DNA of 27,502 bases from Lachnospiraceae bacterium UBA3732. GTDB lineage: Bacteria > Bacillota > Clostridia > Lachnospirales > Lachnospiraceae. The stretch covers positions 1 through 27,502 of the forward strand of contig DFHD01000117.1 in the NCBI GenBank assembly GCA_002372545.1, given 5' to 3'. The position numbers and the translations under genes were made by a program. Each line of letters begins with the position of its first letter. Within the stretch, counting starts at the first letter, position 1. Under the pieces are notes generated by a model. The model was not told the DNA's origin. It made no database searches and was given only the letters and a program-made list of their open reading frames with translations. Of the stretch, positions 16,309-24,636 are shown piece after piece.

Positions 16309-18342
16309 TTACCTGCTCTTGTAAATATTGCTTCTGCTGCCCGGCGCCGGCCCGTCCTTATCCACCAGACGGACTTCTATCCCCTCCAGCCTGTAGGCAT
16401 AACCGGAGGTACCGCTCATTTCGCCATTCTCCGCCCAGCCAAGCCAGCCGATTCCCTGCACATGCACACGGTAATACACATCATACTTCAGCGCCGCCTT
16501 GCCCGTCAGTTCGATTCGGATGGCTTCCAGCCGTTTACCCTGGCCGCTGGTTCCGCTGGTGGTTCCATTCTGCCTCCAGCCCTGCCAGCCATAGCTCTGT
16601 ACATGGGTAGAATAGCGTATCCCGCCCTCGATATTCCGGTTCAGGCGAAGCTCGATTGCTTCAAGCCGTTTGCTCTGGCCGCTGGTTCCGCTCATCGCTC
16701 CGTCAGCCTTCCAGCCCTGCCAGCCTATTCCCTGCACATGGGTTCTGTAATTCACTTTTCCGGGATAAGCGGAAACAAAGCTCCTTGACGTAGATACGCC
16801 CGGGCTTGCTCCTTTCTTCACGATGATGATATTGATGCCCTCCAGGCGCTTCGCCAGACCCTCGGTGCCGCTCATCGCCCCGTTTTTCGCCCAGCCGAGC
16901 CAGCCGTAGGTCTGCGCATGCACGCGGTAATATACATCATACTTATCCTTATCCGCACCCGTGAGTTCAATGCAGATGGCCTCCAGACGCTTGGCTTTGC
17001 CGCTGGTGCCGCTCATTGCTCCGTTTTCCACCCAGTCCTGCCAGCCATAGGTCTGCACATGGGTCTTGTAACGGATACCCAGGGACGCATTTCCGCTGAC
17101 CGTAATGCAGATTCCCTCCAGACGCTTCGACTCTCCTCTGGTACCGCTCATCTTTCCGTTTTCCACCCAGTCCTGCCAGCCGTAGGTCTGCACATGGGTT
17201 CTGTAGGAAACCTTAATCCCTTCCGCCAGATTCTTGACCTCGGGGTTGTTTTCCCTCTCTACGGAAGCGTCGGTCTTTCCCCTGTACCAGTTCCGGATAA
17301 ACCTTCCTGCCGTGGTAAGCTCGGCCTCGGACCAGCCGCTGGTCTTCGTACATCCCGGCTGGATCAGCGACGAGCTCTCATTCTTGTTGGAAAGATTCCA
17401 TGCGCAGTAGCTCACGCCGTAATTATCGCACATCCTGAGCCATTCCGTTGCCTTTGCCGTATCCACATTCCCATTGCCGTTTGCCTCGGAAAGACCATAT
17501 TCCGTGACAAAAACAGGAATCTTATACTGTCCGATGGCTGTGGGGATCTTGTTTTTCAGCCACTGGTTATGATTCGGATCCGACGCATAAAAATGAAAGG
17601 TATACATCAGATTACTGTATCCTCTGATGGGATCCTCACAGGGCTCATACAGATGCCCCGCGCTTCCCAGCTGAGACCAGGTGGGCGTTCCCACGATGAT
17701 CACGGCGTTCTTGTCATACTGACGGATCACCGGGATCACCTCCTGCGCATAAGCCTTGATATCACTCCAGCTGCATCCATTGGGTTCGTTGCAGATTTCA
17801 TAAAGAATATTATTATTGCTTTTATAAAGAGAGGCCATCTCCGCAAAAAAGGCCTTTGCCTCTTCCTTATGGGTCAGCGGATTACCGTCATTCAGGATAT
17901 GCCAGTCCACGATGACATACATCCCCAGCTCCGTAGCATAACGGATACCCTCCTTCACCTGCTGCATCATGCCATTCCGGTTGCCCGTGGTATATCCGTT
18001 ATATTCCTCTGTATACATGGCCAGACGGATGCAGTTGGCATTCCAGTCGTCGCGAAGCGTTCTGTACGCCTCACGGTTATTATATTCCGGAAACCAGCCC
18101 AGACCATGGGTGCTGATTCCCCGGATCTGGAAGGGCTGTCCGTACTGATCGACCAGCCTTGTTCCGTTTACCGAAAGACGGCCATGGAGACTGACCGGCG
18201 TTGCCCCGGCAGCCTCAGCGTCCCCGCCCGGCATCCCTGCCGATAAGGGTCCCATAATGACCGAAACCATAATAAGAAGGGCCAGCAGAAGGGCTGTCAG
18301 CCTCCTTGTAGTTTTCCTGAATCCATGCACAACCAGTTTCAT
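16309..18342 (-). CDS. Secreted GH5 endoglucanase with six ChW repeats
   Basis: This is a secreted beta-glucanase (cellulase) of glycoside hydrolase family 5, close to subfamily 2. Residues 1-45 form a signal peptide: KTTRR, then a long hydrophobic stretch, ending near GGDAEA. The catalytic domain (about 50-360) has the acid/base Glu186 in CNEPNG and the nucleophile Glu281 in VTEYG. From about residue 380 there are six repeats of 40-50 residues with the pattern Y+THVQxYGWQxWxxNGxMSGTxGxxKRLEAI. These are ChW domains (clostridial hydrophobic with conserved Trp). They are thought to act in cell-surface attachment or carbohydrate and protein binding. No cellulosome dockerin is present. The start at 18342 has GGGGTG upstream; a longer frame would read through the inverted repeat and adds no domain. 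Confidence 0.93.
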   Translation of the reverse strand: MKLVVHGFRKTTRRLTALLLALLIMVSVIMGPLSAGMPGGDAEAAGATPVSLHGRLSVNGTRLVDQYGQPFQIRGISTHGLGWFPEYNNREAYRTLRDDWNANCIRLAMYTEEYNGYTTGNRNGMMQQVKEGIRYATELGMYVIVDWHILNDGNPLTHKEEAKAFFAEMASLYKSNNNILYEICNEPNGCSWSDIKAYAQEVIPVIRQYDKNAVIIVGTPTWSQLGSAGHLYEPCEDPIRGYSNLMYTFHFYASDPNHNQWLKNKIPTAIGQYKIPVFVTEYGLSEANGNGNVDTAKATEWLRMCDNYGVSYCAWNLSNKNESSSLIQPGCTKTSGWSEAELTTAGRFIRNWYRGKTDASVERENNPEVKNLAEGIKVSYRTHVQTYGWQDWVENGKMSGTRGESKRLEGICITVSGNASLGIRYKTHVQTYGWQDWVENGAMSGTSGKAKRLEAICIELTGADKDKYDVYYRVHAQTYGWLGWAKNGAMSGTEGLAKRLEGINIIIVKKGASPGVSTSRSFVSAYPGKVNYRTHVQGIGWQGWKADGAMSGTSGQSKRLEAIELRLNRNIEGGIRYSTHVQSYGWQGWRQNGTTSGTSGQGKRLEAIRIELTGKAALKYDVYYRVHVQGIGWLGWAENGEMSGTSGYAYRLEGIEVRLVDKDGPAPGSRSNIYKSR
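16385..17205 (-). repeat. DNA repeats encoding the six ChW units
   Basis: Six imperfect tandem units of about 120-150 bp encode the ChW repeats. The segments ending near 17062 and 17200 are nearly identical over about 35 bp (both contain CAGTCCTGCCAGCC and GTCTGCACATGGG), suggesting recent duplication or gene conversion. Units 3 and 6 share a YDVYYRVH variant, which suggests the array grew by duplicating a three-unit block. Confidence 0.8.
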
Positions 18343-18369
18343 TGTCACACCCCATTTCTTTTCACATAG

Positions 18370-18422
18370 TAAAAGGATCATGACCAAAGATACGTTGATC
18401 AAATCGCGTCATGATCCTTTTA
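18370..18422. terminator. Long perfect inverted repeat between glgB and the GH5 gene
   Basis: Two perfectly complementary 15-bp arms (18370-18384 and 18408-18422; TAAAAGGATCATGAC on the plus strand) flank a 23-base loop. On the minus strand the second arm ends in CCTTTTA, so it can act as a weak rho-independent terminator for glgB, whose stop is 35 bp upstream. The loop contains a TTGATCAA palindrome. A regulatory binding role for the GH5 gene, whose start is 28 bp downstream, is also possible. Confidence 0.6.
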
Positions 18423-18456
18423 TATTCTGCTTCAATGCCTGTCCGGTGCAGACGGC

Positions 18457-20712
18457 TTACTTTTCATCCGGCTTCTTCGCTTCCTTGTAATCGTACTTCA
18501 GCACCGTTACGGAAAGCGGCGGCAGATCGATGAGAATGGAATTCTCCATTCTGTCACAAGGAACCGCCTCTGCTTTTAAGAGCTTCTTCGGTCCCATATT
18601 CCGGCCCAGTCCGCCGTACTTTTCCTCATCCGAGGAAAGGATTTCCTTATAATTTGTCAGGCAGGGAACGCCCAGACGGTATCCCTTACGCTCAACCGGG
18701 ACAAAGTTGCAGATAAACATCAGCTGATCCTTTGCGGTCTTTCCTCTTCTGACGAAGGCCACAATACCGGAATCCTTATCATCCACCTTGGTCCACTCAA
18801 AGCCCATGGGCTCGTTGTCGTTATAGTAAAGAGCATCGTACTTCGTATACATATGGTTCAGCTCCTTCACAAAGTCCTGCATGCCCTGATGCTTCGGATC
18901 ATCCAGCAGATACCAGTCCAGACTCCTGGCCTCGCTCCACTCCCGGAGCTGTGCGAACTCCTGTCCCATGAAGAGCAGCTTCTTGCCCGGATGACCGGTC
19001 ATAAAGCCGTAAGCCGTCCTGAGGTTGGCAAACTTGTCAAATTCAAAACCGGGCATCTTGTTCAGCATGGAACATTTCAGATGAACCACTTCATCGTGGG
19101 AGATCACGAGGATGTAATTCTCCGCATATGCATAAGACAGGCTGAAGGTCAGCTTGTTGTGGTTGAAGGAACGGAAGTAAGGATCCAGCTTCATGTACTC
19201 TAGGAAATCGTTCATCCAGCCCATATTCCACTTGAAGAGGAAGCCCAGTCCCTCCATGGAAGCCGGCGCTGTAACTCCCGGCCATGCCGTGGATTCCTCG
19301 GCGATGAGGTATGCGCCCGGATTTCTCTTTTCCATTACATCATTAACGGTCTGCAGAAGCTTGATCGCTTCCAGGTTTTCCTTGCCGCCCTTTTCGTTGG
19401 CCACCCACTCGCCGTCACGCTTGCCGTAATCCAGGTAAAGCATGGAAGCCACAGCATCAACGCGAAGTCCGTCGATGTGGAATTTTTCCACCCAGAAGAG
19501 CGCATTGGCGATCAGGAAGTTGGAAACCTCATTTCTGCCGTAGTTAAAGATATATGTGCCCCAGTCCGGATGCTCTCCCTTCCGGGGATCCGCATGCTCG
19601 TAAAGCGGCATGCCGTCGAAACGTCCCAGTCCGTGGGCATCCCGGGGAAAGTGAGCCGGAACCCAATCCAAGATCACACTGATTCCCAGAGAATGCATAT
19701 GGTCTACGAAGTACATGAAGTCCTCCGGAGAGCCGTAGCGGCTGGTGGGTGCATAATAATTCGTCACCTGATATCCCCACGAACCGTCAAAGGGATACTC
19801 GGCGATACCCATCAGTTCAATATGCGTATAGCCCATATCCTTAACATATTTTCCGATCATTTCCGCCAGCTCACGATAACCGTAGAAGCCAAAGTCGGAA
19901 TCCTCGATCTTCTTTTTCCAGGAACCCAGATGGCACTCATAGATGGACATCGGCATCTTTATACGGTCCATCCGGGACAGTTTCTTTCTGTCCTCCATCC
20001 ATGCCTCGTCCTTCCATGCGTAATTTCTCAGGTCGGCCACGATATTGGCATTATCCGGGCGCATCTGGTTGTAATTTCCGTAGGGATCCGCCTTATAGAG
20101 AATCTCACCGTAGCGCGTCAGGATCTGGAATTTATAAACCGCACCGGCCTCAACTCCGGGAATGAACAGCTCATATACACCGGACGCAGAATGGATCTGC
20201 ATGGGATTCAGCGCGCCGTCCCACATATTAAAGTCACCCACAACGGAAACCCGGCGGGCATCCGGTGCCCAGACAGCAAAATAGGTTCCCTTTACGCCTT
20301 CGATCTCCATGGGATGGGCGCCCATCTTCTCATAAATATCATAATGATCGCCTTCCGCAAAAAGATAGGCATCATAGTCGGTGAACTGCCCGTCAAAGGC
20401 ATAGCAGTCCGCGGACTCAACTGTCGTTCCGTCATAATAATCCGTTACGAAACGGTAATTCACTCCCTTGAATTTCGGCTTCGGGAAATAGATGCCGTAA
20501 AAGCCATCATCTCCGATCCTTTCCATTTCGATCAGGCTCTTTCCCCTGGGCGCCTTAATGGAGACCCTCTCGGAATGCGGTTTATAACAAGTGATCACCT
20601 GTCCGCTTCCATACTCGTGGTTTCCAAGAATATGCTTTGGTGCGTTGATCTTCCCGTCGATCAGCTCATCATAAAGGATCCAGTTGATCCAGTTGTTTAA
20701 CTTATCGTTCAT
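18457..20712 (-). CDS. glgB: 1,4-alpha-glucan branching enzyme
   Basis: GlgB introduces alpha-1,6 branches into glycogen. The 751-residue protein has an N-terminal CBM48-type domain (about 120-220), then the GH13 barrel, and a C-terminal beta domain. Catalytic residues are Asp419 in GLRVDAV, Glu472 in AEEST and an Asp near 540 in SHDEV. The spacing of the first two equals that in E. coli GlgB. The WGYQ, APTSRYG and HFPRD blocks are present. The start at 20712 is chosen for its GGAGGG ribosome binding site; the longer upstream frame is not supported. No other glycogen genes are adjacent, so it appears to be a single-gene unit. Confidence 0.96.
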   Translation of the reverse strand: MNDKLNNWINWILYDELIDGKINAPKHILGNHEYGSGQVITCYKPHSERVSIKAPRGKSLIEMERIGDDGFYGIYFPKPKFKGVNYRFVTDYYDGTTVESADCYAFDGQFTDYDAYLFAEGDHYDIYEKMGAHPMEIEGVKGTYFAVWAPDARRVSVVGDFNMWDGALNPMQIHSASGVYELFIPGVEAGAVYKFQILTRYGEILYKADPYGNYNQMRPDNANIVADLRNYAWKDEAWMEDRKKLSRMDRIKMPMSIYECHLGSWKKKIEDSDFGFYGYRELAEMIGKYVKDMGYTHIELMGIAEYPFDGSWGYQVTNYYAPTSRYGSPEDFMYFVDHMHSLGISVILDWVPAHFPRDAHGLGRFDGMPLYEHADPRKGEHPDWGTYIFNYGRNEVSNFLIANALFWVEKFHIDGLRVDAVASMLYLDYGKRDGEWVANEKGGKENLEAIKLLQTVNDVMEKRNPGAYLIAEESTAWPGVTAPASMEGLGFLFKWNMGWMNDFLEYMKLDPYFRSFNHNKLTFSLSYAYAENYILVISHDEVVHLKCSMLNKMPGFEFDKFANLRTAYGFMTGHPGKKLLFMGQEFAQLREWSEARSLDWYLLDDPKHQGMQDFVKELNHMYTKYDALYYNDNEPMGFEWTKVDDKDSGIVAFVRRGKTAKDQLMFICNFVPVERKGYRLGVPCLTNYKEILSSDEEKYGGLGRNMGPKKLLKAEAVPCDRMENSILIDLPPLSVTVLKYDYKEAKKPDEK

Positions 20713-20766
20713 TCTACCCTCCATTACCATTCTCTTTCCGTGCGCCAAATACCCCACACTAAATTC

Positions 20767-20795
20767 ATTTTATCATGTTTCACAGGGGATGTAAA
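20767..20795 (-). promoter_or_regulatory. glgB promoter
   Basis: The minus strand has TTTACA (20795-20790), a 17-bp spacer and TAAAAT (20772-20767), a near-consensus sigma-A promoter. The leader to the glgB start would be about 48 bases. This makes glgB independent of the unknown genes upstream of it. Confidence 0.82.
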
Positions 20796-20870
20796 CGTGG
20801 AAATATCTGTATAACCCCGTCATATAAACCGGAAAATACACGATGGCTCTTTCATTCTGTTTCAGAATCG

Positions 20871-22121
20871 TCACCGCATGGCTTCTCTCACATAAGCTTC
20901 TTCACGTTGCAGAAGCTCCTCCCTCGATGCACGATACTGCCCTTCTGCTTCGTCCGCGCCGGAAGTGTCGAACCCGAAAAACGCACCGAAAAATCCAAGT
21001 TGTTTTTTCTCCGTTTCCCGAAGGGGCAATACTTCATTCCTTTCAACAAATACATCTTTTGCCGTACCCGTCAGCCAACGGAACTGGCTCTCCGCATTCG
21101 CGTAATTCGCCGCACTGCTGAAATCGGTTTCGAATTTGCTCCATATATCATACTGCAATCCGGAAAAACTACTGTCCTGATCCTCCGGATCCAGCAAGGG
21201 ACCAACAACGCCGAAGGCGTATCGTTTTCCTGTATTTATATGCTTCAGGCGCTGCATTTCCGGGAATTTACACCTGTAATAATCCTTTCCCAGAATGCAG
21301 AGCATATGCCCGTAAGGCGAGATCACCAGCGGAACGAAACCGCCGTCATACTCCTCAGCCTCCCCTGCCCGGTTCATTATGTCCAGTAAAAGATCACACG
21401 CTTCCGGCTGCAAATCTATTCTGTTTCCCGCTTCCTCACCGAACGCGATTGTTACATTCATCTCACTCCCGCAGTACTCCAGAAGGTCCAGCACCTTGTT
21501 CACCTTCCGGCTGTGGAGATCCGCCCCGTGTACTTCCTCCGAAAAGCTGTACCCCATATCCCGGAAAAAGACCTTGATGGTTTCATGGAGCGCCGTCCGA
21601 AACAGATACTCTGTCAGGCTTTCCCACTCCGCTGCGGGAATCCCGTCCGCAATCTGCTTTGCCCTTTTCTGATTCTGATCCAGATCATCCCGAAGGGCTT
21701 CCAGTTCCCGTCTTACCTCCGCGACCTTTGCCTCCTCTTTCCCGGCAAGGCTGCTTCCTGCTGCACGAAGAAGCGGCCTTAGACCCAAAAGATAGATTCG
21801 TTTTTCCTCTTCCTTCTCCCCGGGCTCCGATTCGCTTTTATACACATGTCCTTCGCGGTAGCGCAGGGGATCTTCGCACATATACGTAAGGATGCGCCGG
21901 AGATAATCGGCCTTCTCCTCTGTCCTGCCGGCTTCGATGAGCATCTCCATGGCAGTCTTTCTCTTTCCCCTGCCGAGCTCTTTCCTCTTCCTATCCAGGA
22001 AATAGCGGTAGATTACACTATTCTCCGCAGGGTTTATCTCATCCTCCGAATCCCGTGCGTTTTTCAGAGACTCCCTGTACTCCAGAAAGAGGCGGTCATA
22101 AATCGTTCTCACAAAGTTCAT
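20871..22121 (-). CDS. Unknown protein, 416 residues, coiled coil
   Basis: I do not recognise this family. The protein is soluble in appearance, without signal peptide or membrane helices. Its N-terminal third is charged and helical. Residues about 128-160 (starting KEEAKVAEVRRELEALR) form a likely coiled coil. The C-terminal half looks globular, with strands such as VPLVISPYGHMLCILG and GFFGAFFGF, then a charged helical tail. The start at 22121 is chosen because its ATG overlaps the upstream gene's TGA (ATGA), giving translational coupling, with GGGGG nearby as ribosome binding site. With its partner (22118-23020) it forms a two-gene operon transcribed away from a cluster containing a ClpP-like protease. 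Function cannot be assigned. Confidence 0.75.
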   Translation of the reverse strand: MNFVRTIYDRLFLEYRESLKNARDSEDEINPAENSVIYRYFLDRKRKELGRGKRKTAMEMLIEAGRTEEKADYLRRILTYMCEDPLRYREGHVYKSESEPGEKEEEKRIYLLGLRPLLRAAGSSLAGKEEAKVAEVRRELEALRDDLDQNQKRAKQIADGIPAAEWESLTEYLFRTALHETIKVFFRDMGYSFSEEVHGADLHSRKVNKVLDLLEYCGSEMNVTIAFGEEAGNRIDLQPEACDLLLDIMNRAGEAEEYDGGFVPLVISPYGHMLCILGKDYYRCKFPEMQRLKHINTGKRYAFGVVGPLLDPEDQDSSFSGLQYDIWSKFETDFSSAANYANAESQFRWLTGTAKDVFVERNEVLPLRETEKKQLGFFGAFFGFDTSGADEAEGQYRASREELLQREEAYVREAMR

Positions 22122-23020
22122 GCTCTCTGCCCCCTTCTTTCCCATGCCTTTCTGTTTACACGTCTCCGCGCAGTCTCACATTCCGCATGTACCCGCCAGA
22201 AGGTATCCCGGTCAGAAAGCGGCGACATATCATGTCTCATGAGATAAAGATTGACAGCCATTTCAAAAACAGTACCGGTATTCGCCGGTATCCGGTCTGC
22301 CATCTCACAGAAGCACGAAAGTGCTTCCGCGAATTCCTGTTTCATGGGGAATATCTTTTCATATCCCTCCTCCAGGGCCAACATTTCATCTCCCAGCTGC
22401 TGGGCAATGCTATCCAGATGTTCCTCCGGAATGGCCTCCAATCCGGCGCGGACATATTCCTCTGCCCAACGATCGTATAGCTCCTCATCTTCATAATACT
22501 CGTCCATATCCTTATCCTGCTCCGCGATCGTGAGGTTATCCTTCCCGGGCAGTATCTCCGTCTGAAGCTTCGGCACCGGGAGGTTCAGATGCTCTGCTGC
22601 AAGATTCGCATCCATGGCGAGTTCACTTGGATCACGAAGAAGATCCAGTACAGCATCGTAAGAAACCGGATCTGAAAACGCCGGCTTTTTATTACTCTCC
22701 TCCGAAGGAAACCCGTACGAAACGCCCGGCAGCAGGATGGCCATCAGGATCATCGCTTCCAAAAGCGCCTTCTCCTCTTCCGTAAAGCCGCCGACCCGCA
22801 GATTGATCCGGCTTTCCTCCGCGAGGCTCATCAGCTGTGCTGTGAGCTTCTTGATTTTCGGCTTCGACACCTTCCCCTTCTCCGTCAGGATCATTGGGCG
22901 GATATCCTGATTTCTTCCAAACATAGCGCCGGAAAGAAGCCGGATCTCCTGATTCATTTCGATCATCCGGAACCGTTCGCGATATCTTTTTTCTGCCGGG
23001 CTCATCTTTTTGTCATCCAT
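22118..23020 (-). CDS. Unknown acidic protein, 300 residues
   Basis: I do not recognise this family. The protein is mostly helical and acidic, with a strongly charged stretch DKDMDEYYEDEE near residues 169-180. The N-terminus is basic (KRYRERFR) and the C-terminus is Arg-rich. A hydrophobic patch (ALLEAMILMAILLPG, about 85-99) is too short and isolated to be sure of membrane insertion. A GGAGAGG ribosome binding site precedes the ATG. A TATAAC hexamer lies about 40-60 bp upstream on the minus strand, without a good -35. It is the first gene of a coupled pair with the 416-residue unknown protein. The pair may form a complex, but that is inference. Confidence 0.75.
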   Translation of the reverse strand: MDDKKMSPAEKRYRERFRMIEMNQEIRLLSGAMFGRNQDIRPMILTEKGKVSKPKIKKLTAQLMSLAEESRINLRVGGFTEEEKALLEAMILMAILLPGVSYGFPSEESNKKPAFSDPVSYDAVLDLLRDPSELAMDANLAAEHLNLPVPKLQTEILPGKDNLTIAEQDKDMDEYYEDEELYDRWAEEYVRAGLEAIPEEHLDSIAQQLGDEMLALEEGYEKIFPMKQEFAEALSCFCEMADRIPANTGTVFEMAVNLYLMRHDMSPLSDRDTFWRVHAECETARRRVNRKAWERRGQRA

Positions 23021-23139
23021 ATTTCCTCTCCTTTTGGTACAGCGGTTTTTGTATGTTATAAAGCATGCGTGATTTTCGTGAGAAACGCTCCATATGGTAT
23101 CAAAAGTCAGGACACGTTCTCATTTCTGAAATACATGTT

Positions 23140-23169
23140 TTGACTTAATGCCACCTACTTCATTATATG
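23140..23169 (+). promoter_or_regulatory. Promoter of the plus-strand accessory cluster
   Basis: TTGACT (23140-23145), an 18-bp spacer and TATATG (23164-23169) are read toward the small unknown genes. The leader would be about 95 bases. The 252-bp divergent gap (23021-23272) holds this and a weak minus-strand -10 (TATAAC). A second -10-like TATACT at 23234-23239 lacks a -35. A shared regulator acting in this gap is possible. Confidence 0.5.
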
Positions 23170-23272
23170 ACAGAGCACTTTTCCCCGTCAATCTTTCCCT
23201 GTAGATTTTACCGGCACTTTTTCTGATGCGGCCTATACTGGGTCCAACGACAAAACGAAAGGAGAAAAAACC

Positions 23273-23569
23273 ATGCAAAACACCGAAGAATCCGGGGCTG
23301 TCACGCCGCGCCCCATAAAAACCATCCTCGAAAACGCAAGGGAGGAACGGATTTCTCCCCGTGCACTTGTCAACATGATGAAGCAGATTGCGAATATGCC
23401 GGTGGGCCGTCTTTTTAATAAGCCGGACTCCCTGTTCTACGAAGACACCTACGTAACGGACATGAACCGGTACCTGAACGGCCACGGAGAGTGGCGGGAA
23501 GGCTACGCGGCCTACATGAAGATCCTAAGCAATATCCACCGGGCAAAAATGATGCAGAAAGGACTATGA
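23273..23569 (+). CDS. Small unknown protein, 98 residues
   Basis: This small soluble protein is not recognised. It is helix-rich and basic, with conserved-looking blocks ISPRALVNMMKQIANMP and YGAY-like aromatic residues near the C-terminus (GYAAYMKILSN). An AAAGGAG ribosome binding site lies about 8 bp before the ATG. It is the first gene of the plus-strand series and its stop is 3 bp before the next start, so the two are surely co-translated. It has no DNA-binding motif that I can identify. Confidence 0.7.
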   Translation: MQNTEESGAVTPRPIKTILENAREERISPRALVNMMKQIANMPVGRLFNKPDSLFYEDTYVTDMNRYLNGHGEWREGYAAYMKILSNIHRAKMMQKGL

Positions 23570-23572
23570 AAA

Positions 23573-23908
23573 ATGGAAAAAAGCACAGTAAAGAAAAAGA
23601 GTCTCTCCTCCTGTCTTATAAAAAGCCGGGTCAAAGAGAGCATGAAAAACTACTATTACATCTACAACATCCCTCTCCGGGATCTGATGGACTCCATGGA
23701 CGAAGTGATGCACGACCGGATGATCGACATCACACGCAAAGTCATTCAAAAGTACCTGGAAACCGAAGGCAACATGGATTGGGATACGGTCACCGCCTAC
23801 GATATCATCTCCCATATCTACAGAAAAAGCGGACCATTCGTCAATAAGGAATGGTGGATCGTCAACTTCCTGACAGTCGATATGTTTCAGAGAGCCGCAA
23901 AATTTTAA
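23573..23908 (+). CDS. Small unknown protein, 111 residues
   Basis: This small soluble protein is not recognised. A very basic N-terminus (residues 1-25, KKK and KSR clusters) is followed by an aromatic segment NYYYIYNIP and acidic helices (DLMDSMDEVMHDRMID). The C-terminal segment is rich in Trp and Phe (KEWWIVNFL). It begins 3 bp after the 98-residue gene, with AAAGGA as ribosome binding site inside that gene's 3' end. A ClpP-like protease follows 27 bp downstream. The gene could be an adaptor, a substrate or an inhibitor of its neighbours, but nothing in the sequence decides this. Confidence 0.7.
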   Translation: MEKSTVKKKSLSSCLIKSRVKESMKNYYYIYNIPLRDLMDSMDEVMHDRMIDITRKVIQKYLETEGNMDWDTVTAYDIISHIYRKSGPFVNKEWWIVNFLTVDMFQRAAKF

Positions 23909-23935
23909 CGCCCAAAGGGCAGAAAGGAAAACAAA

Positions 23936-24523
23936 ATGAAACCAGTAGCAATCATTCGCGAAACCAATACCGGCAACCTCCAATATACAGTGGAGGACCA
24001 CTTTTTTAACAGCCGTACGCTCTTTCTGACGGAAGATGTGAACCCGGAAAACACCAACGAACTGATCCGGAGATTCCTCTATCTGGATCAGACTTCCCCG
24101 GGAAAAGAGATCACCTTTTTCATCTCCAGCCCGGGCGGCAGCGTAAATGCGGGGCTCTGCCTCTACAACGTGATCCGGATGCTCCGCTCGCCGGTCCGGA
24201 CCATCTGCACAGGAACGGCGGCCAGCATGGGCGCCATCCTCTTCCTCAGCGGAAGTACGAGACTCATGCTTCCGGATGCAATGCTGATGATCCACGATCC
24301 TTCCACCTACTTCGAGGAAGGGTTTACCACCACGCAGGATGTGAAGGAACGCCTGGAGTCTCTGATGCATGTCAGAGAACGGCTCTGCGGCATCATTGCG
24401 GAGCGGACCGGCAGCACCATCCTTTCCATCTATAAGAAGACTGCCAGGGATACCTGGTACGATGCACCAAATGCCATAAAGGCCGGCCTTGCGACCGGAA
24501 TCTGGGAGCAGCTTCCGGCCTGA
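23936..24523 (+). CDS. ClpP-like serine protease
   Basis: This 195-residue protein is of the ClpP peptidase family. The oxyanion-hole glycines are seen in SSPGGSVNAG (64-73). The catalytic triad appears intact as Ser97 (TAASMGA), His120 (MLMIHDP) and Asp172 (TARDTWY). It therefore probably forms an active oligomeric peptidase chamber. It differs from housekeeping ClpP at the N-terminus, where the usual axial-loop residues are replaced by an unrelated segment. The HDP in place of HQP and a short tail are further differences. No Clp ATPase is next to it; the nearest ATPase is the VirD4-type protein downstream. It is probably an accessory, element-borne paralogue. The last codons overlap a dyad repeat. 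Confidence 0.88.
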   Translation: MKPVAIIRETNTGNLQYTVEDHFFNSRTLFLTEDVNPENTNELIRRFLYLDQTSPGKEITFFISSPGGSVNAGLCLYNVIRMLRSPVRTICTGTAASMGAILFLSGSTRLMLPDAMLMIHDPSTYFEEGFTTTQDVKERLESLMHVRERLCGIIAERTGSTILSIYKKTARDTWYDAPNAIKAGLATGIWEQLPA

Positions 24524-24597
24524 CGAAAACCGAGACCAAATCCCGGCATAAACGAACCGGGAGCAGCTTCCGGTCTGTGAACCGGGAGCCGCTTCCC
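24504..24597. repeat. Three dyad repeats between the protease and ATPase genes
   Basis: The quasi-palindrome GGGAGCAGCTTCCGG occurs at 24504-24518 and 24559-24573, with a variant at 24584-24596 (GGGAGCCGCTTCC). The first copy encodes the C-terminal residues of the ClpP-like protein. The spacing is 55 and 25 bp. They can form small hairpins in RNA, perhaps buffering the transcript or slowing ribosomes between the two genes, or bind a protein as DNA. Confidence 0.7.
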
Positions 24598-24636
24598 AAC
24601 AGACAGAAACCACAAAACACAAAAAAGGAGAACTCT

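Noticed and set aside
16918..18246. Long antisense open frame opposite the GH5 gene (442 codons), with similar ones opposite glgB and thrC
   Set aside because: They are mirror frames of well-identified genes, rich in His/Ile/Arg from the complementary codons, without ribosome binding sites or family motifs.
23211..23228. A GGCAC...GC pattern resembling a sigma-54 promoter before the small-gene cluster
   Set aside because: The -12 element is out of register, and a better sigma-A promoter lies at 23140-23169.
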